Shown here: positions 26,655-39,903 of the stretch, in pieces
How the letters are laid out: every line of letters starts with the position of its first letter
How positions within the stretch are numbered: position 1 is the stretch's first letter
DNA from: Hippophae tibetana
Taxonomy: Eukaryota > Streptophyta > Magnoliopsida > Rosales > Elaeagnaceae
Length of the DNA: 64,000 nucleotides
NCBI GenBank assembly: GCA_037013495.1
Contig: CM072812.1
Coordinates: 77,669,840 to 77,733,839, forward strand
Direction of reading: 5' to 3'
Translations under genes and position numbers: made by a program
Notes under the pieces: model-generated
Databases searched by the model: none
What the model was told of the DNA's origin: nothing
What the model saw: only the letters and a program-made list of their open reading frames with translations

Positions 26655-29600
26655 TACAAAATGACAAACATCAATCCTATTTACACTAAAATTCTCTCAT
26701 GACCAATGGTTAGGACCATGCCCATATATTTTTAATCTAATGGTAATAATTGACCTATTAGAATTATTAGTTAAAATATCTAATTTTAAATTTTTTTTAC
26801 CATTTTCTCTTCTTAAAATATCTAGATATTTTCTAAGACATTTCTAAAGTAGATCTCTAGAACTTGGTCCTATTGGATTTAATAAATAATGAACTCTTAA
26901 GCACTTTTTAAGTCCAATATCATTTAGACTAAATCAAGTTTATTTTCAATAAATTTGAATTGTCATTGCAAGCAAGCTTCTTAATATGATAAAGTCTCCA
27001 TGCTTGAATTACTTGGTGAAGATGTGAGCAACTTGATCTTAAGACTTCACATATTCCATGTGCACATCCTTTCTTGTGATGCACTCCCTTATGTAATGGT
27101 AGTAAGTATCAATGTGTTTGTTTCTATTATAGAATACTAGATTTTTAGCCAACACCATAGCCGACTTATTGTCAACATAAATCCTAGTTGACTCTTCTTA
27201 TGGCCATTCCAACTATTTCAAAAGAAATTTAAGCCAAATCATATGACAAACATATGATGTAGCAACTAGATACTTAGCTTCACAGGTTGAGATAGTGACT
27301 ATTAGTCGCTTCTTTGACATCCAGGTGAATGCGATATCTCCAATGAAAAACACAAAATAAGTATTACTTTTTTAATCATTAACTTCTTCGGCCCAATCGT
27401 TATCACTATAACCAATAAACTTGTAATAATTACTTGATGAATAGAATAAGTCAAAATTAATTGTACCTTTAAGATAGCGAATAATTGTTTTTTTGCAACT
27501 TTGAAGTGACTAGTAGTTGGATTCTCAATGTAATGACTTATAAGTCCCATAACATAGAGAATGTAAGGTCTTGTTCATGTTAAATACCATAGACTTTCTA
27601 CCTAACTCTTGAAGAGTGTCATGTCCACATTTCTTGATTCATCAAAATTTGATAACTTACTTCCACATTCTATATGTGTATTAATTAAACTTCTTAAGGA
27701 TCTCCTTTGTATAGCCTTCTTGTGAGATAAAAAAAAATTCATCTTTTCTTTATTTAACTTGAACGTCGATATAATAAACTTTAAGCCCAATATCAATCAT
27801 CTCAAACTCTATTGTCAATGTTTTCTTAAACTTCTCAAATATATTTGGATTATTTCTTGCGAAGATCGAGTCATCCATATACAAGTAAATGATCAAGACA
27901 TCTCATTCTTTGATCTTGACATAAAACGCATGCTCGTGTGGGTATTTTGCAAGGTTTTTTCTTGGAAATACTTATTGATCTTGATATTCCATGCCCTTAG
28001 TGATTATTTCAACCTATAGAGAGCCTTCTTTAGTTTTAAGACTCTGTCTTCTTGTCCCTTAACCACATGGCCCCTTGGTTATTTGAAGTATATTTTTTTT
28101 TCAAGAACTCCATTTAGAAATGCAAACTTTACATCCATTTGATGTATTCTCCACTTGCTTTGAGTTATCAAAGAAATAATAAGTCTAATAATAGTTTCCA
28201 ATCGAACAACGGGAGAAAGTACTTCATCATAGTCAATGCTAGCTTTTTGATTGTATCCTTTTGCAATTAGTTTTGCCTTGTATTATTTGACTTCTTCATT
28301 AGCATTCTTCTTTGTTTTGTACACCCACTTGAAACCTATAGCTTTATAAATTGTTGGAAGTTAAACAAGCTTCCAATATCATTCTTCATGATTGCTTTCA
28401 TCTCTTCATCCATAACATATCTCCATTTTCTTTCTTGAGCAACTTATTTGAAGCTTATAGGCTCGCAGTCTGAAAATAGACATAAGAGTGTGATATATTC
28501 TATTCTTTTAGTATCCTTATAAATTTCTTCAAGATTATTTGTGTGTGGGATGATTCTTTCATTTAGAAATGATGGTGGGGAGTCTCTAACTTCTATTTTT
28601 TGGTGAAGTAGGTGGAGTAGTTGACTCTTGTTGGACTTCTCTTTCTTGCCCTGTTATTCTATCTTCATTTTGTTATTCGAAATGAGGAAAGAAGTTGAAA
28701 TTGTCAAAATGAGAACCAAATTCTCATTCTACTTCTTTGTTAAATTCCACATCTTGATTTACCATAGTCTACTTAGTATTTGGATTGTATAACTTATAGC
28801 CTTTAGAGTTTGAGTTATACCCAATGAAGACGAACTCTTCACTTTTGTGTTTGAGCTTGTTCCTTATCTCGTTTGGTACATGAGCATAGGCTAATCTTCT
28901 AAATACTCTTAGATGAGAGATGCCAGACTTTCTTCCACTCCATGCCTCTTGTGGTGTCTTCCCTAAAGTAATTCTTGTTGGAAATCGATTGGATAGATAG
29001 ACTACACATGCCACTACTTCATATCAAAACTCCTTTGGAAATTTCTTCCTTTTGAGCATGCTCTGTGCCATGTCGAGAATCTTTCTATTATATCTTTCTG
29101 CCATTCCATTTTGTTGTGGGGTCTTGGAATAGTTAAAGAGCATCTAATTCATCATTTTCTTCACAGAATTCATAGAACTCTTTGGATGTGAATTATCCTC
29201 CTTGATCAAATCTCATGGCCTTGATCTCTCGTCCATTTTCCTTCTCCACTGTAGCTTTGAGCTTCTTGAATACTTCAAATACTTTGAATTTTTGTTTCAA
29301 GAAATAGACCTATGTATTTTTTTGAAAAATTATCTATAAAGAGAAGAAAGTAATTACTATTACTAAGAGAGCTTAGCTTGATCTAGCCTCACACATCGGT
29401 ATGAATGAGTTCCAATGGATTTTGAGCACTTGAGTTTGACTCCTTTAAAAAGCTTTTACTAAATTACTTCCAAAGCAAACATCCTTCATAAATTTGATCT
29501 AGATGATTGATGTATGGTAACCCTCTCACCATTTCTTTTTTGGACAATAGTTGTAGTCCTTCAAAATTGAAATGTCCAAATCGAAGATGTCATAGTCACG

Positions 29601-30869
29601 ATGCATCTTTGTAGCAAGTTTTAAGACACTTTGCTACATCATTTTGAATATTCAATAAGAAAATCTAATTTCTTGGCATAAGCATCTTATTGATCAAATT
29701 ATTTCTATCATATTTTATTGAAATACTACCATCTTTCATATGAATATCATAGTTTTTCTCTAAAAATTGATCCAAACTCAAAATATTATTTTTAATATTG
29801 GGAACATAATAGACATTTGAAATAAATTGATGTCTACCATTCTTTAATTGGATTATAATTTTATCTTTGCCTTTTAGTGAGATCTTGGGCTCATCATCAA
29901 ATAAAACATTGCCAATCATCGACTCATTTAGCTTCACAAACATTTTTTTTTCACACATATGATTGCTTATGCTAGTGTCAAGATACCAAGTGATATCTTG
30001 TGTTTCATCCTCACCTTTATATGCTAGTAATATAGTTCCATTTTGTTGGCTTTATCTTCTACACAGTTGATCTTTTCTTCAATTTTGGTTTTGAAACTTC
30101 TACATTCTGAAGAGTAGTTACCAAATTTTTGATAGTTATAGCATTGAACTTAGGATTTGACATACTTGAGTTTGAATTCCTCTTACACGGTCTCGTGTTG
30201 AGTTTTCTCGTTTCTTATACTTTCTCGGCTCATTTACATGAAATTTGAAGCTTTCCCTATGCTTCCTTGGCAAATGTTGCACTTGAAATTTTCTTAAAAC
30301 CATCATCATCTAAAGCTTGATAGATGAGGTAGAGAGCTTTCTTGAGTCTTTTAGACCATTCTTTTGAGCTTTAGGTAGTGTAGCCTCATCTTTTGGCTTA
30401 TTGTATCATTTCTCTACACTTTTCTAAACACCGTGTGCACCTAATAGAGTTTTCATCTTGATACTTCAATTATCATAGTTGTTTTTGTTGAATATAGGGA
30501 CTTGAAATGATGCCATATTATTACCCATATTTCTTAATACAGTTAAAATTATGAAATTTTGATTGAATGGATTCAGAATGGTGTCTGACTGATTCAAACT
30601 CAATCCAATCCAACTCAACTCAACTCGATTATAACTCGAAAAGAGGAAATAAGAATATATCAACACACTTTTAATCTAATAGTTATAATTGATCCACTAA
30701 AATTATCCATCAAAATATATAATTTTTAAAATTCTATATCATTCTCTCTTCTTGAAATATCTTGATATTTTCTAAGACATTTCTAGAGACTAAAAAATCT
30801 TTAAAATTTGGGCATATTGAATTTTAATATATAATAGACTCTTAATCACCTTCAAATTTATTTTCAACA
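26655..30869 (-). mobile_element. Ty1/copia-type retrotransposon A, decayed
   Basis: Gag-pol remnants in the order gag, protease region, integrase, reverse transcriptase, RNase H run right to left. They lie between two diverged LTR copies: about 26730-26950 and 30664-30869 share the block 'tttaatctaat..tataattga' through tctcttctt..aatatct and ttttctaagacatttcta. The right LTR ends ttttcaaca (30869). The exact outer ends and the target duplication could not be fixed. Strong divergence between the LTRs marks it as an old insertion. Confidence 0.75.
26960..30530 (-). pseudogene. Gag-pol remnant of copia element A
   Basis: Gag opens near 30528 (MASFQVPIFNKNNYDN). The protease-proximal segment is seen at 29958-29665 (NGRHQFISNVYYVPNIKNNI). 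The end of integrase is at 29014-28769 (ACVVYLSNRFPT, SHLRVFRRLAYAHVP, FIGYNSNSKGYKLYNP). Reverse transcriptase text runs through about 28350-27600, and the RNase H tail ends near 26960 (VEYVKS..DQVAHIFTK). Stops and frameshifts occur throughout, so no functional polyprotein can be made. Confidence 0.75.
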
Positions 30870-31900
30870 TATATCAAACTAGTGGAGGATGTAGTTCTTA
30901 AACTGTGAGGAATACTAAACAATAATCAATGATGCAAAAGGTTTTACAAAATCTTTACGAATTAAAAATTGAATTAAATATTAGAATTAAAAATTTAATA
31001 AAAAAAAATTTTGAACACACAAGTATCAAAATATGGGTCGAGGTTTGTCATAATTTTATTAAGTTTTAATTAAAAAAACTTAATTTACATATAAAATTTG
31101 AATTTAAAAAATTTTATGTTTAGAATATAAACTTAGTGTTAAAATTAAGTTCAGGTAACATATGTTAAGTATATTATAACTTCCATATAAATTATAAAAT
31201 TTTACGTATGATATTTCACCAAACTTTATTAGGACATAATTAGTATAGAGCTATTCTTACGCAATTGAGACATACATTTCCCAAACCCCCACGGCTTTGA
31301 TAATATTTATATGCCTATCCATTTCACAATACAAAGACAAGCAAAAATAAAAAAGATGCGCCTATCCTTTCATCAACAACTCCAAGCATTAATTTTTAAT
31401 AATAATTGATGTCTGAACATTAATTTTGTCATCTTTTTTGTAACTAAAGAATTAAAAGAAAATTCTTTTTTTTTCTCCTTCAAATCTATTGAATGGTAAG
31501 TATGTTAATTTTATTTTATTAATAAACTGCTACACACGGCATGCACAAATTGCATTAGAATGCAATCGAGGATAAAGAACTCTTACTCAAAAGTAAATAA
31601 AGTAATGATATTATGACCATACAAATAATTATCCTTATAATTATTTTTTATTTATTAATAGTGGAATTATAATATAATTAATTTAAAAATATAAAAAATA
31701 ATTCATAAATTTTTATTATAAAAATATCATTACCAATAATTATTTGATTTTTAACTATCTATGTAATTATTTAATAAAAATAAATAAATTCCACTGTAGT
31801 GTATTATACTTGCACAAAAGTTGATGATTACCTAGTTTTATCGAACAGAAAAACAAGGATACACGCCCAGTTTTTATTTAGATGAAAGTAGTTCGTAATT
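30870..31900. other. AT-rich spacer
   Basis: No gene or repeat family is recognised between copia A and the telomere-like element relic. Confidence 0.5.
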
Positions 31901-31949
31901 GTATTTGACTGTATTGCATTTAAGGATAAAATTCCTTTAATTCCCTTTT

Positions 31950-32507
31950 TTTTTTAATTTGAAAGGTATATTTTAATTTTTTTTATATAAGAGAACTTGA
32001 TCGTAAAGATATTATATTATTTGAAAAATAATATTTTGATTTTATATTTATTTTTTAATAATAATTTAATCTATTGTTATAAAAAGTTACAAATAATTAT
32101 TTTTCTAAATAGAATTTAAGGTTTTGAGTTTTTGATTTTGTATTTTCGGATTTGAAGTTAGGGTTTATGGTATATGGTATATGATTTAAGGTATAAAGAC
32201 TTAGGGTTTAAGATTGTATTTGTGGGTTAAGATTTATAGTTAAAATTATTATTTTTTAAGTAGGATTAGGGTTTAAGATTTATGAAACATGATTTAAAAT
32301 TTAGGGTTATATTTGAGGTTAATGTAAACTTGACACAAAAAATTAAGATGAGAATATAATCGTGATTATTAAGGGAGAGAAAGAAATTTTCATTCCTATC
32401 TTTTAAGAATTGATTTTATTTTATTCTCATTTTTTTAGCACAACTAAGCATAAAATTATAAAGAATCAATTCTAATTCTATTATATTATAGTAAACCAAA
32501 GAACGCC
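31950..32507. mobile_element. Second, inverted relic of the telomere-like inverted-repeat element
   Basis: The text matches the 18.0-19.5 kb element in reverse orientation. TTAGGGTTTA-type units (about 32150-32310) are flanked by 'ttaaaattattatttttt' on one side. On the other side are gggttatattt and a Gly/Glu-codon-like aattgattttattttattc block ending gtaaaccaaagaacgcc (32507). The right end corresponds to the other copy's left inverted repeat. The left end is not identifiable and the satellite is much shorter. Confidence 0.55.
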
Positions 32508-32594
32508 TTGATAATAGAATATTTTTCCTAAAAAATAATTATTTATTATATACGTCACTTTTTAATATTAATATATCTTAATTATCTTTCACAT

Positions 32595-32888
32595 TGTTAA
32601 GTTATATTTGATATTGTAATTCACTTATAGTTCACTTGTATTACACTTCCACTATTTCACTTGTACTACACTTCCATTATTTCACTTGTACTACACTTGT
32701 ACTACACTTCTACTATTTCACTTGTACTATACTTACTATTTCACTTGTACTATACTTACTATTTCACTTGTACTACACTTGTACTACACTTGTTACAATC
32801 CTATAAATAGGGTTCTCTATGTACATTCTAAAACACATCAATACAACATTAAATCATTCTTTCTTCTTATCTCTCTATACTCTTCACA
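32595..32888 (+). repeat. 5' LTR of copia B
   Basis: 294 bases from TGTTAAG to CTTCACA. It contains a promoter-like CCTATAAATAGGG (about 32801-32813) and an internal minisatellite built from 'actatttcacttgtactac' units. Confidence 0.8.
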
Positions 32889-32900
32889 TGGTATCAGAGC
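32889..32900 (+). promoter_or_regulatory. tRNA-Met primer binding site of copia B
   Basis: TGGTATCAGAGC directly after the 5' LTR, complementary to the 3' end of initiator tRNA-Met, the usual copia primer. Confidence 0.9.
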
Positions 32901-33149
32901 CTCTCATATACCTCTAAAATTTCTATCAAAATTTCGCCTCTCTTCATCATAGCCAACCCGACTCACCCTAACTCAATTCACTCTCAACCCGGCTCACCTC
33001 AACTCAGCTCACTCCAACCCGGTTCACCTCAACCCGATTCTAGGCTTGTTTTCAACTCCTCTTTTCATTTTTTAAGGATATCTCATTTATACTGTTTCTA
33101 TATATTTGCTTTATATTTCCTCCATTATTTCGTTAAAATTGATTGAGAT

Positions 33150-34123
33150 GATGTCCCAAAACCAATCTCTACCACCCTTGATGATACTAACTACCTAGCC
33201 TGGGCACAAACAATGAATTTTTTTTTAAAGGGCGCAAGCTATATCGTTTCATAATTGGTGATATCTCTATACCCATCTAAGAAACCACTGAAAATAATTC
33301 CTTATTTGCTGACCGCCTTGAAGACTGGGAGAGTAAACATCATCAAATTATTACCTGGTTCCGTAACACCACCTTACCCTCCATCTATGGTGAATTTGGG
33401 CATTTTGACACTGCCAAAGAAGTTTGGGAATTTCTTGAGGCTCGCTTCACTACAACAGATTTGGCCAACCAATATCAACTTCTAACAACTCTTCATACCA
33501 AACGCCAAAGGACTGATCAAACCATTAACCAATTTCTCTATGAAATACATACTTTTTGGGATCAACTCGCTCTCTCTGAACCAACTTGGACAAACAAGAT
33601 TGATGCTGAGATGTTTGCAACTTACCGTAATCACCAACGTTTTGTTATTTTTTGCATGGCTCTCCATGATCGATTTGAACCTGTTCGGGCTTTCTTACTC
33701 TATCAGAGTCCTTTTCCATCCTTAGATACTGCTGTGACCGAGCTTCGCTCTGAAGAAACTCGGATGGGGGTTTTCAAAGTTCATCATACAGATTATGTTC
33801 TTGCCACCCCCTCTTATCGCCCTAAAAGAGGTTCTAAAGAGGACTTCAAACATCAAGGTTTCACCTACTGTCACAACCCCAATCATGAGCTTCTTACATG
33901 TCCCATTCGGATATGTATATATTGTCATAAGAAGGGTTCAGGACACTTTAACAGAGATTGCTTTTGGAATCCCTCTCAGCATTCCTCACAGAATCCCTCT
34001 CAACATGCTTCAGGTAACAATAGTAACTTATCTATCACTGCTGTTGTTTATGAGGATAATCATGACAAATTTACCTTCTATACTCAAGAACTTGAAGGTC
34101 TTCTTAAACATGTTCTCTCATAA
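33150..34123 (+). pseudogene. Copia B gag remnant
   Basis: The text starts near 33150 and runs through DDTNYLAWAQTMNFFLKG, WFRNTTLPSIYG, then the 33461-34123 frame (TIDQT-type INQFLYEIHTFWDQL). It ends in a zinc knuckle CIYCHKKGSGHFNRDC. That is the copia gag layout (UBN2-type), which forms the particle shell and binds RNA. The knuckle has a two-residue insertion relative to CX2CX4HX4C. There is a frameshift before 33461 and a stop at 34121-34123. Confidence 0.8.
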
Positions 34124-37100
34124 TCTAGCAATCCTCCTCCTACTACCTTATCTCTCACATCAGGTAAATCTTTATGGTATTTTGATTCTACTTGTTGTAA
34201 CCATATGACTCATGATACTCACATCTTCTCTCCCACACAATCTTCCATCTCCAAACCTTTAATTCAAACTGTTAATGGTTCACATATGCATGTTAATGGT
34301 GTAGGACAAGTTTCCACATCTTCTATATCACTTTCTGACACTTTTCATATTCCCAACCTTACTCTAAATCTTATCTCTGTTGGTCAATCATGTGAACTTT
34401 GTCTTACTATTACTTTTTCCTCTTCTGGTTATCATGTGCAGGATCCATAGACAAGACAGATCCTTGGGATAGGCCGTAAGGTTGGACGATTATTTGAACT
34501 TATCAAGCTTTATCTACCCAATTCTCCTCATACTTTCGTTGCTGCTTCTACTACTCCTATCAACCTATGGCATGCTCGTCTAGGTCATACGTCTATAGGA
34601 CGTCTTCATCCCTTAGCATCTTCTGGTAAATTAGGATTTGTTTCTATTTCTGATAATGTAAATTGTTTGCCTTGTCAATTGGGAAAACAATCTGCTTTAT
34701 GTTTTAATAAAAGTGATTCTACTTATGTCTCCCCTTTTGACTTAATTCATTATGATGTTTAGGGTCCATCTCCACATCCTACTATAGGGGAATGTGTTTA
34801 CTTTGTCATTTTTATTGATGATTATTCAAGATTCACATTGATTTTTCTCATGAAACATAGATCTGAATTACCCAAAATTTATTATGATTTCCCAAATGGT
34901 TAAAACCCAATTTTCTCAAAATATCAAAGTACTTAGAGCTGATAATGCTATGGAATATAAAGAAACAATTTTTTAAAATTTTCTTCGACAAAATGGGACT
35001 CTTTCTCAATATTCTTGTCCTGGTACATCTCAACAAAATGGAAGAGTTGAGCGAAAACACAGACATATTCTTAATATTGTTCGCACTCTCCTCATTTCTA
35101 GTTCTTGTCCTGAACGCTTTTTGGGTGAAGCAGCTCTTATGACTATTTATACCATCAATCGTGTTCCCATGCCTATTATTCACAATCAATCCCCTTATGA
35201 GCATCTCTATAGTACTTCTCCATCTTATGAAATGCTCAGAGTGTTTGGTTGTGCCTATTTTTTTCTTCTTTACCCTCATGAACACAATAAATTAGAACCT
35301 CGTGCTTGTCTTTGTTGTTTCTTAGGGTATGGAATAGAACACAAAGGCTATCGTTGTTGGGACCCTATCTCTAAATGATTGCGCATCTCTCGTAATGTCA
35401 TCTTTTAGGAACATAAAATGTTTTCCTCTATTTCCTCATTTCATGTCTTATCTCCTACCTCACTCTCATTTTTTAATGACCCAACTATTGATTTATTTCC
35501 TCCTGACATTGCTCCATTACCCTCACTATCGTCTACTACGGCTTCTCCTGATGTGTCTGATCCTTCTGCTGATCCTACCATAACAACATCTTCTAAATAC
35601 CAACTACCTGATTGTCTAGAGTCATCACTTTGTCGTTCTACTCGTGTAAGTAGTCTTCCTTTTCACCTTCGTGATTACCAATGTTTCTCTACTATTTTGT
35701 CTCATCATGAACCCCAAAACTATAGAGAAGCTAGTTCTAACCCTCATTGGTAGCAAGCTATGATAGATGAATTACAGGCATTAACAAAAGTACATACATG
35801 GGATCTTGTTGATCTTCCATCTAATAAATCTCTGATTGGTTGTAAGTGAATTTTCAAAATCAAAACTCATTCAGATGGGTCTATGGAACGATATAAAGCT
35901 CGTCTGGTTGCAAAGGGTTTTACACAGGAATATGGAATCGACTATGAAGTAACTTTTGCACCTGTAGCTCGCCTCACCTCTGTTCGAAGTATCATTGTTG
36001 TTGTTGCTGCCCGAAATTGGAACATGTTTCAAATCGATGTCAAAAATGATTTTCTCAATGGAGACATAACTGAGGAAGTTTATATGAAACCTTTTCCTAG
36101 ATACACTCATTCACCTCATCAAGTATGCAAACTTCGTCGTGCTCTCTATGGCCTTAAACAAGCTCCTCGAGCTTGGTTTGCCAAATTCAACTATACACTT
36201 TCTGACTTTGGCTTCACTTCCAGTTCTTATGACTATGGTCTCTTTATTCGGAAGACTTCTACTGGTGTAACACTTCTACTTTATGTAGATGATATGATCA
36301 TAACAGGGAATGACTCTAATGGAATTATTGATCTCAAGTAGTTTCTGAGCCATCAATTTGAAATGAAAGACCTTGGTTGTCTCCACTACTTCTTGGGCCT
36401 AAAAATCTCATCTGATTCTCAAGGATATTTTCTCTCTCAAGCAAAGTACTCTTCCGATATTCTTAATCGGGCTGGCCTTACTCATTGCAAAGCTGCATCA
36501 ACACCTCTAGAAACCAATGTCAAACTTACTCCATTAAATAGTACTATTCTCTCAGATGCCACATTATACAGACAACTAGTAGGCAGTCTTGTTTATCTCA
36601 CAGTCACTCGTCCTGACATTGCCTATGTTGTTCATCTGGTTAGTTAATTCATGTCTGCTCCACGGTCTACCCATTATACGGCGATTCTTCGCATTCTTCA
36701 CTACATCAAAGGCACCATGTTTCACGGTCTCTACTTCTCTAACAAGTGTAATCTTCTTCTTTACGCCTACTTTGATACTGATTGGGCAGGTGACCCAACT
36801 GATTGTCCCTCTACCACTGGATATTGTTTCTTTCTTAGAAACTCTCTTATATCTTGGCGAAGTAAGAAACAATCTATCACTTCTCGATCCAACACTGAAG
36901 CTGAATATCATGCTCTTGCTGACACCACTCAAGAACTTCTTTGGCTCCATTGGTTACTTGCTGATATGTGTGTTCTCCAATCAACTGCAACGATCCTATA
37001 TTGTGACAATCAGAGTGCTATTCAGATTGCTCACAATAATGTATTTCATGAATGAACAAAACATATCGAGAGTGATTGTCATTTTGTTCGTCAACATGTT

Positions 37101-37200
37101 CTTCAAGACATTATTTATCTCAAATCAATATCCTCCACAGATCAAACAGTTGACATCTTCACCAAATCTCATCTACCAGGCAGATTTCAAGAGTTAGTTT
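34124..37200 (+). pseudogene. Copia B pol remnant (protease, integrase, RT, RNase H)
   Basis: A protease-like segment (WYFDSTCCNHMT, about 34172-34210) has a changed active-site region. The integrase zinc segment and core are in pieces (34565-35378). Reverse transcriptase at 35883-36341 shows [31 protein letters not shown] and the catalytic YVDDMIITG. RNase H (36651-37055) shows FDTDWAGDPTDCPSTTGY and STEAEYHAL-like NTEAEYHALAD. Stops at 35753, 36342, 36648 and 37056 break an otherwise long common frame from about 35750 to 37200. Non-functional as it stands. Confidence 0.85.
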
Positions 37201-37211
37201 CCAAATCTCAT

Positions 37212-37425
37212 CTACACTTTCACTATTTCACTTGTACTACACTTCTACTATTTCACTTGTACTATACTTGTACTACACTTCTACTATTTCACTTATACTA
37301 CACTTACTATTTCACTTGTATTACACTTGTTACAATCCTATAAATATGGTTCTTTATGTACATTCTAAAACACATTAATACAACATTAAAACATTTTTTC
37401 TTCTTATCTTTCTATACTCTTCACA
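37212..37425 (+). repeat. 3' LTR of copia B (5'-truncated)
   Basis: Matches the left LTR from the minisatellite onward, including ttacaatcctataaata and 'ttctaaaacaca', ending ttcaca. The first part of the LTR is missing or unrecognisable. Confidence 0.8.
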
Positions 37426-37430
37426 CACAT

Positions 37431-39112
37431 AAATTAGTTTCATTTCACCCAATGAATTGTGCCATTTTCAAGGGGAAATTTTAATTATTTTGAATACATT
37501 TTAATAATAATAGTATTAAATTATCATAAAAAATATGTAAATGATATAAATATAATTTTTTTATTGAGCAATGAACCCTGGCTTCATCTAGTTTGAACGA
37601 AAATTATCTTCCTTAATTGTATTTTGGATGAAGTGGTTCTCATTTGGATTAATGAACCAAATGAAGATATTGTTCGGTACTAGTATGGTAGGTGAAGACG
37701 TACATGCTGGTATATTATGTCTTCGTCTAGATAAAGCATCTTCATCTAAAATATTAGTAATTTTGAGTAAAAATGCATTACACGATAACTTTGGTATTGT
37801 TTTGGGAAATAACCTATTTAAGGTTCTCATCGAGTTCTATACTATTATCTTTTTTCCTAAGGATTTTCTACTTTGTTGCCACTAGCAAGTTACAGTATAA
37901 GGCATTTATCTTACCTACTATCGAAAAAGACATTTTAATTTGCGGGACTATTTTATAAAAACATGACTCCTTTGAGGTAAGCAAAGATGACAAATTAGCT
38001 TATTTCTTTGAAAACACTTTCGAGTATCACTACACTATTTAATGTCATTTATTTATCATAAATCTAACTATATTAAACTTTGAATTAAATCTAATAATCA
38101 ATTAAAATGAATCTATACACCTCAATGATTTTTGTACCTCAATAATATCATACAGAATTATTCTATTTCTTTTAGGTTTACTTTACTTGGGTTAACTCAA
38201 TTCAATCACTTTTAGATTAGATTAATTTGATTAAATAACTTACAATCTAATTTACTTATATTTTTGAAAATTAAAATTAAAATTAAATATGATATTTATA
38301 AAACTTTTCAGTTTAAAAAACTTATCTTATTTTTTTTTTAAATAATTACACTATTTAGATATTTATAATTAAAACTCGAACCCCAAATCTTTTACATATT
38401 CAAATATACTACGTGTCATTTAGTCTTGGGTTGATTTTTTATTTTTAAAAAACAAATATATTATTCCAATCCCCTTAATTATTATTAATACATGTAGAAC
38501 CCATCATTAACATCAAATTTACATATCTCTAATTCTTAGATTTTACAATTTTATTTTTAAATAACATTACACAATTTTCAAATCAACTCTAACCTTCTGT
38601 TAGAGCACCCCAAAATGAGGCTTTGATGTTGAAACCCAATTACTTAAAACATCAAGTGAATTAGTCTAAGAAACGCATTAAATAAAGTCATAGAAATGTA
38701 ACTTGCAATAACAAGATCAGATAGGTAGCGCACAGTCATATTGCTATATTGCTCAACATTGACGTGTGTGTGACGAAGGACGATGACAAAGAAGAGCCAA
38801 TTTTAAGTGGGTTTGGAGGACTCGAGTAGGTTCCCTGGTTTAATTTGTCTCCAAACTAATCATAATGATCAATGAGAATAGAAGGTGGGGGCATGATATG
38901 ATATATTATATTAGATATATGTTACCATTAGCCAATGGCTTCATAATATTCATGATTTCACTCATTATCTTCAATCTTCAACTACTTCCAGATATTTACA
39001 CTCACTAATCTTTTAATGTCATGTATAATATATAATTAGCAATATTGGTCAGCTCTGTTACGTACTTATTACCAATCTGAGCTGAAATACAAATTTGTTC
39101 ATACATTAATCA
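37431..39112. other. Intergenic stretch
   Basis: No gene recognised. The small frames 37588-37830 and 37628-37885 lie on opposite strands over the same bases and match nothing I know. Confidence 0.5.
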
Positions 39113-39113
39113 A

Positions 39114-39171
39114 AGAGATGTCATGTATCAAAATAATTTTAAAAATGATAAAATTATTCATAAGAGATGTC
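39114..39171. repeat. 49-base tandem repeat used as a retrotransposon target
   Basis: The motif agagatgtcatgtatcaaaa and following bases begin at 39114. The same agagatgt begins again at 39163, where copia C interrupts it; the rest of the second unit resumes at 44635 (atgtatcaaaataatttt). Confidence 0.75.
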
Positions 39172-39885
39172 TTTTAGGAGAATCACAATTTCAATTCGAA
39201 CTTAATTAAGCTCTAAACAACGGAATTAAACTTATTCTCCTTCTTTGTGTGAATCTTTTAGGAAACAAATAAATAGAGCTCAAAATCAAACATGCACAAA
39301 ATCAACACAACCAATTTACGTGGAAAAACCTTCCTGGTATAGGAAGGAAACAACCACGGCACTCCTCTCCAAAACTTCCACTATCAAGAAATAATTGTAC
39401 AATAATTCTCTCTAGGTAAAACTAGAGGCAAGCAATCAACAACATCATCAAGAATACACTTCTTGGAAACTAACAATTATTTCAAGAAAATGGAGAAATC
39501 TAACCAAATTCGTAGTCACTGTTCACTGCTCAGAATTTCTCAAACCGGTGAGCCAAATCCAAATCCCACCGCACAGATTAAAGAGTCTTGAGTCGTGAAC
39601 CTGTCCGCAAAATTTCAGCTTAATCGGACCACAAACGGCCTTCGATCGGAGCACTTGATGAAGACTGGCTGGAGAGGGAAAACTGAAAAACTGAGAGCAG
39701 TTTTTCTGCTGCAGCTGCTACCTTTTCTGCACACTTTTTTTCTCTGCAGAATTCTCCCCACAACAAACCCTAAATGGGTTTATTAATTAAAGAAATGAAA
39801 TGACACAATTGCCCTTCTTACTCCATGGGCTTTTAAGCCACATGGGCTTCACTTGGGCTCCTCCAAATAAGAGGAAAACCCAACA
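39172..39885 (-). repeat. 3' LTR of copia C
   Basis: 714 bases. On the plus strand it opens TTTTAGGAGAATC (terminal TG lost) and ends CCCAACA. A polypurine tract (plus-strand tctccccctttt, 39888-39899) lies just inside. Confidence 0.9.
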
Positions 39886-39903
39886 AATCTCCCCCTTTTC
39901 CGA

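Larger units (their letters stand above)
32595..37425 (+). mobile_element. Ty1/copia-type retrotransposon B
   Basis: The element is flanked by the 5-base target duplication CACAT (32590-32594 and 37426-37430). The left LTR opens TGTTAAG and ends TTCACA; the right LTR is truncated at its start. A tRNA-Met primer site follows the left LTR. Between them lie gag and pol remnants in the normal order (gag, protease, integrase, reverse transcriptase, RNase H), broken by stops and frame changes. Confidence 0.85.

Noticed and set aside
37588..37885. Overlapping small ORFs on both strands
   Set aside because: Neither resembles a known protein; no promoter or splice context.
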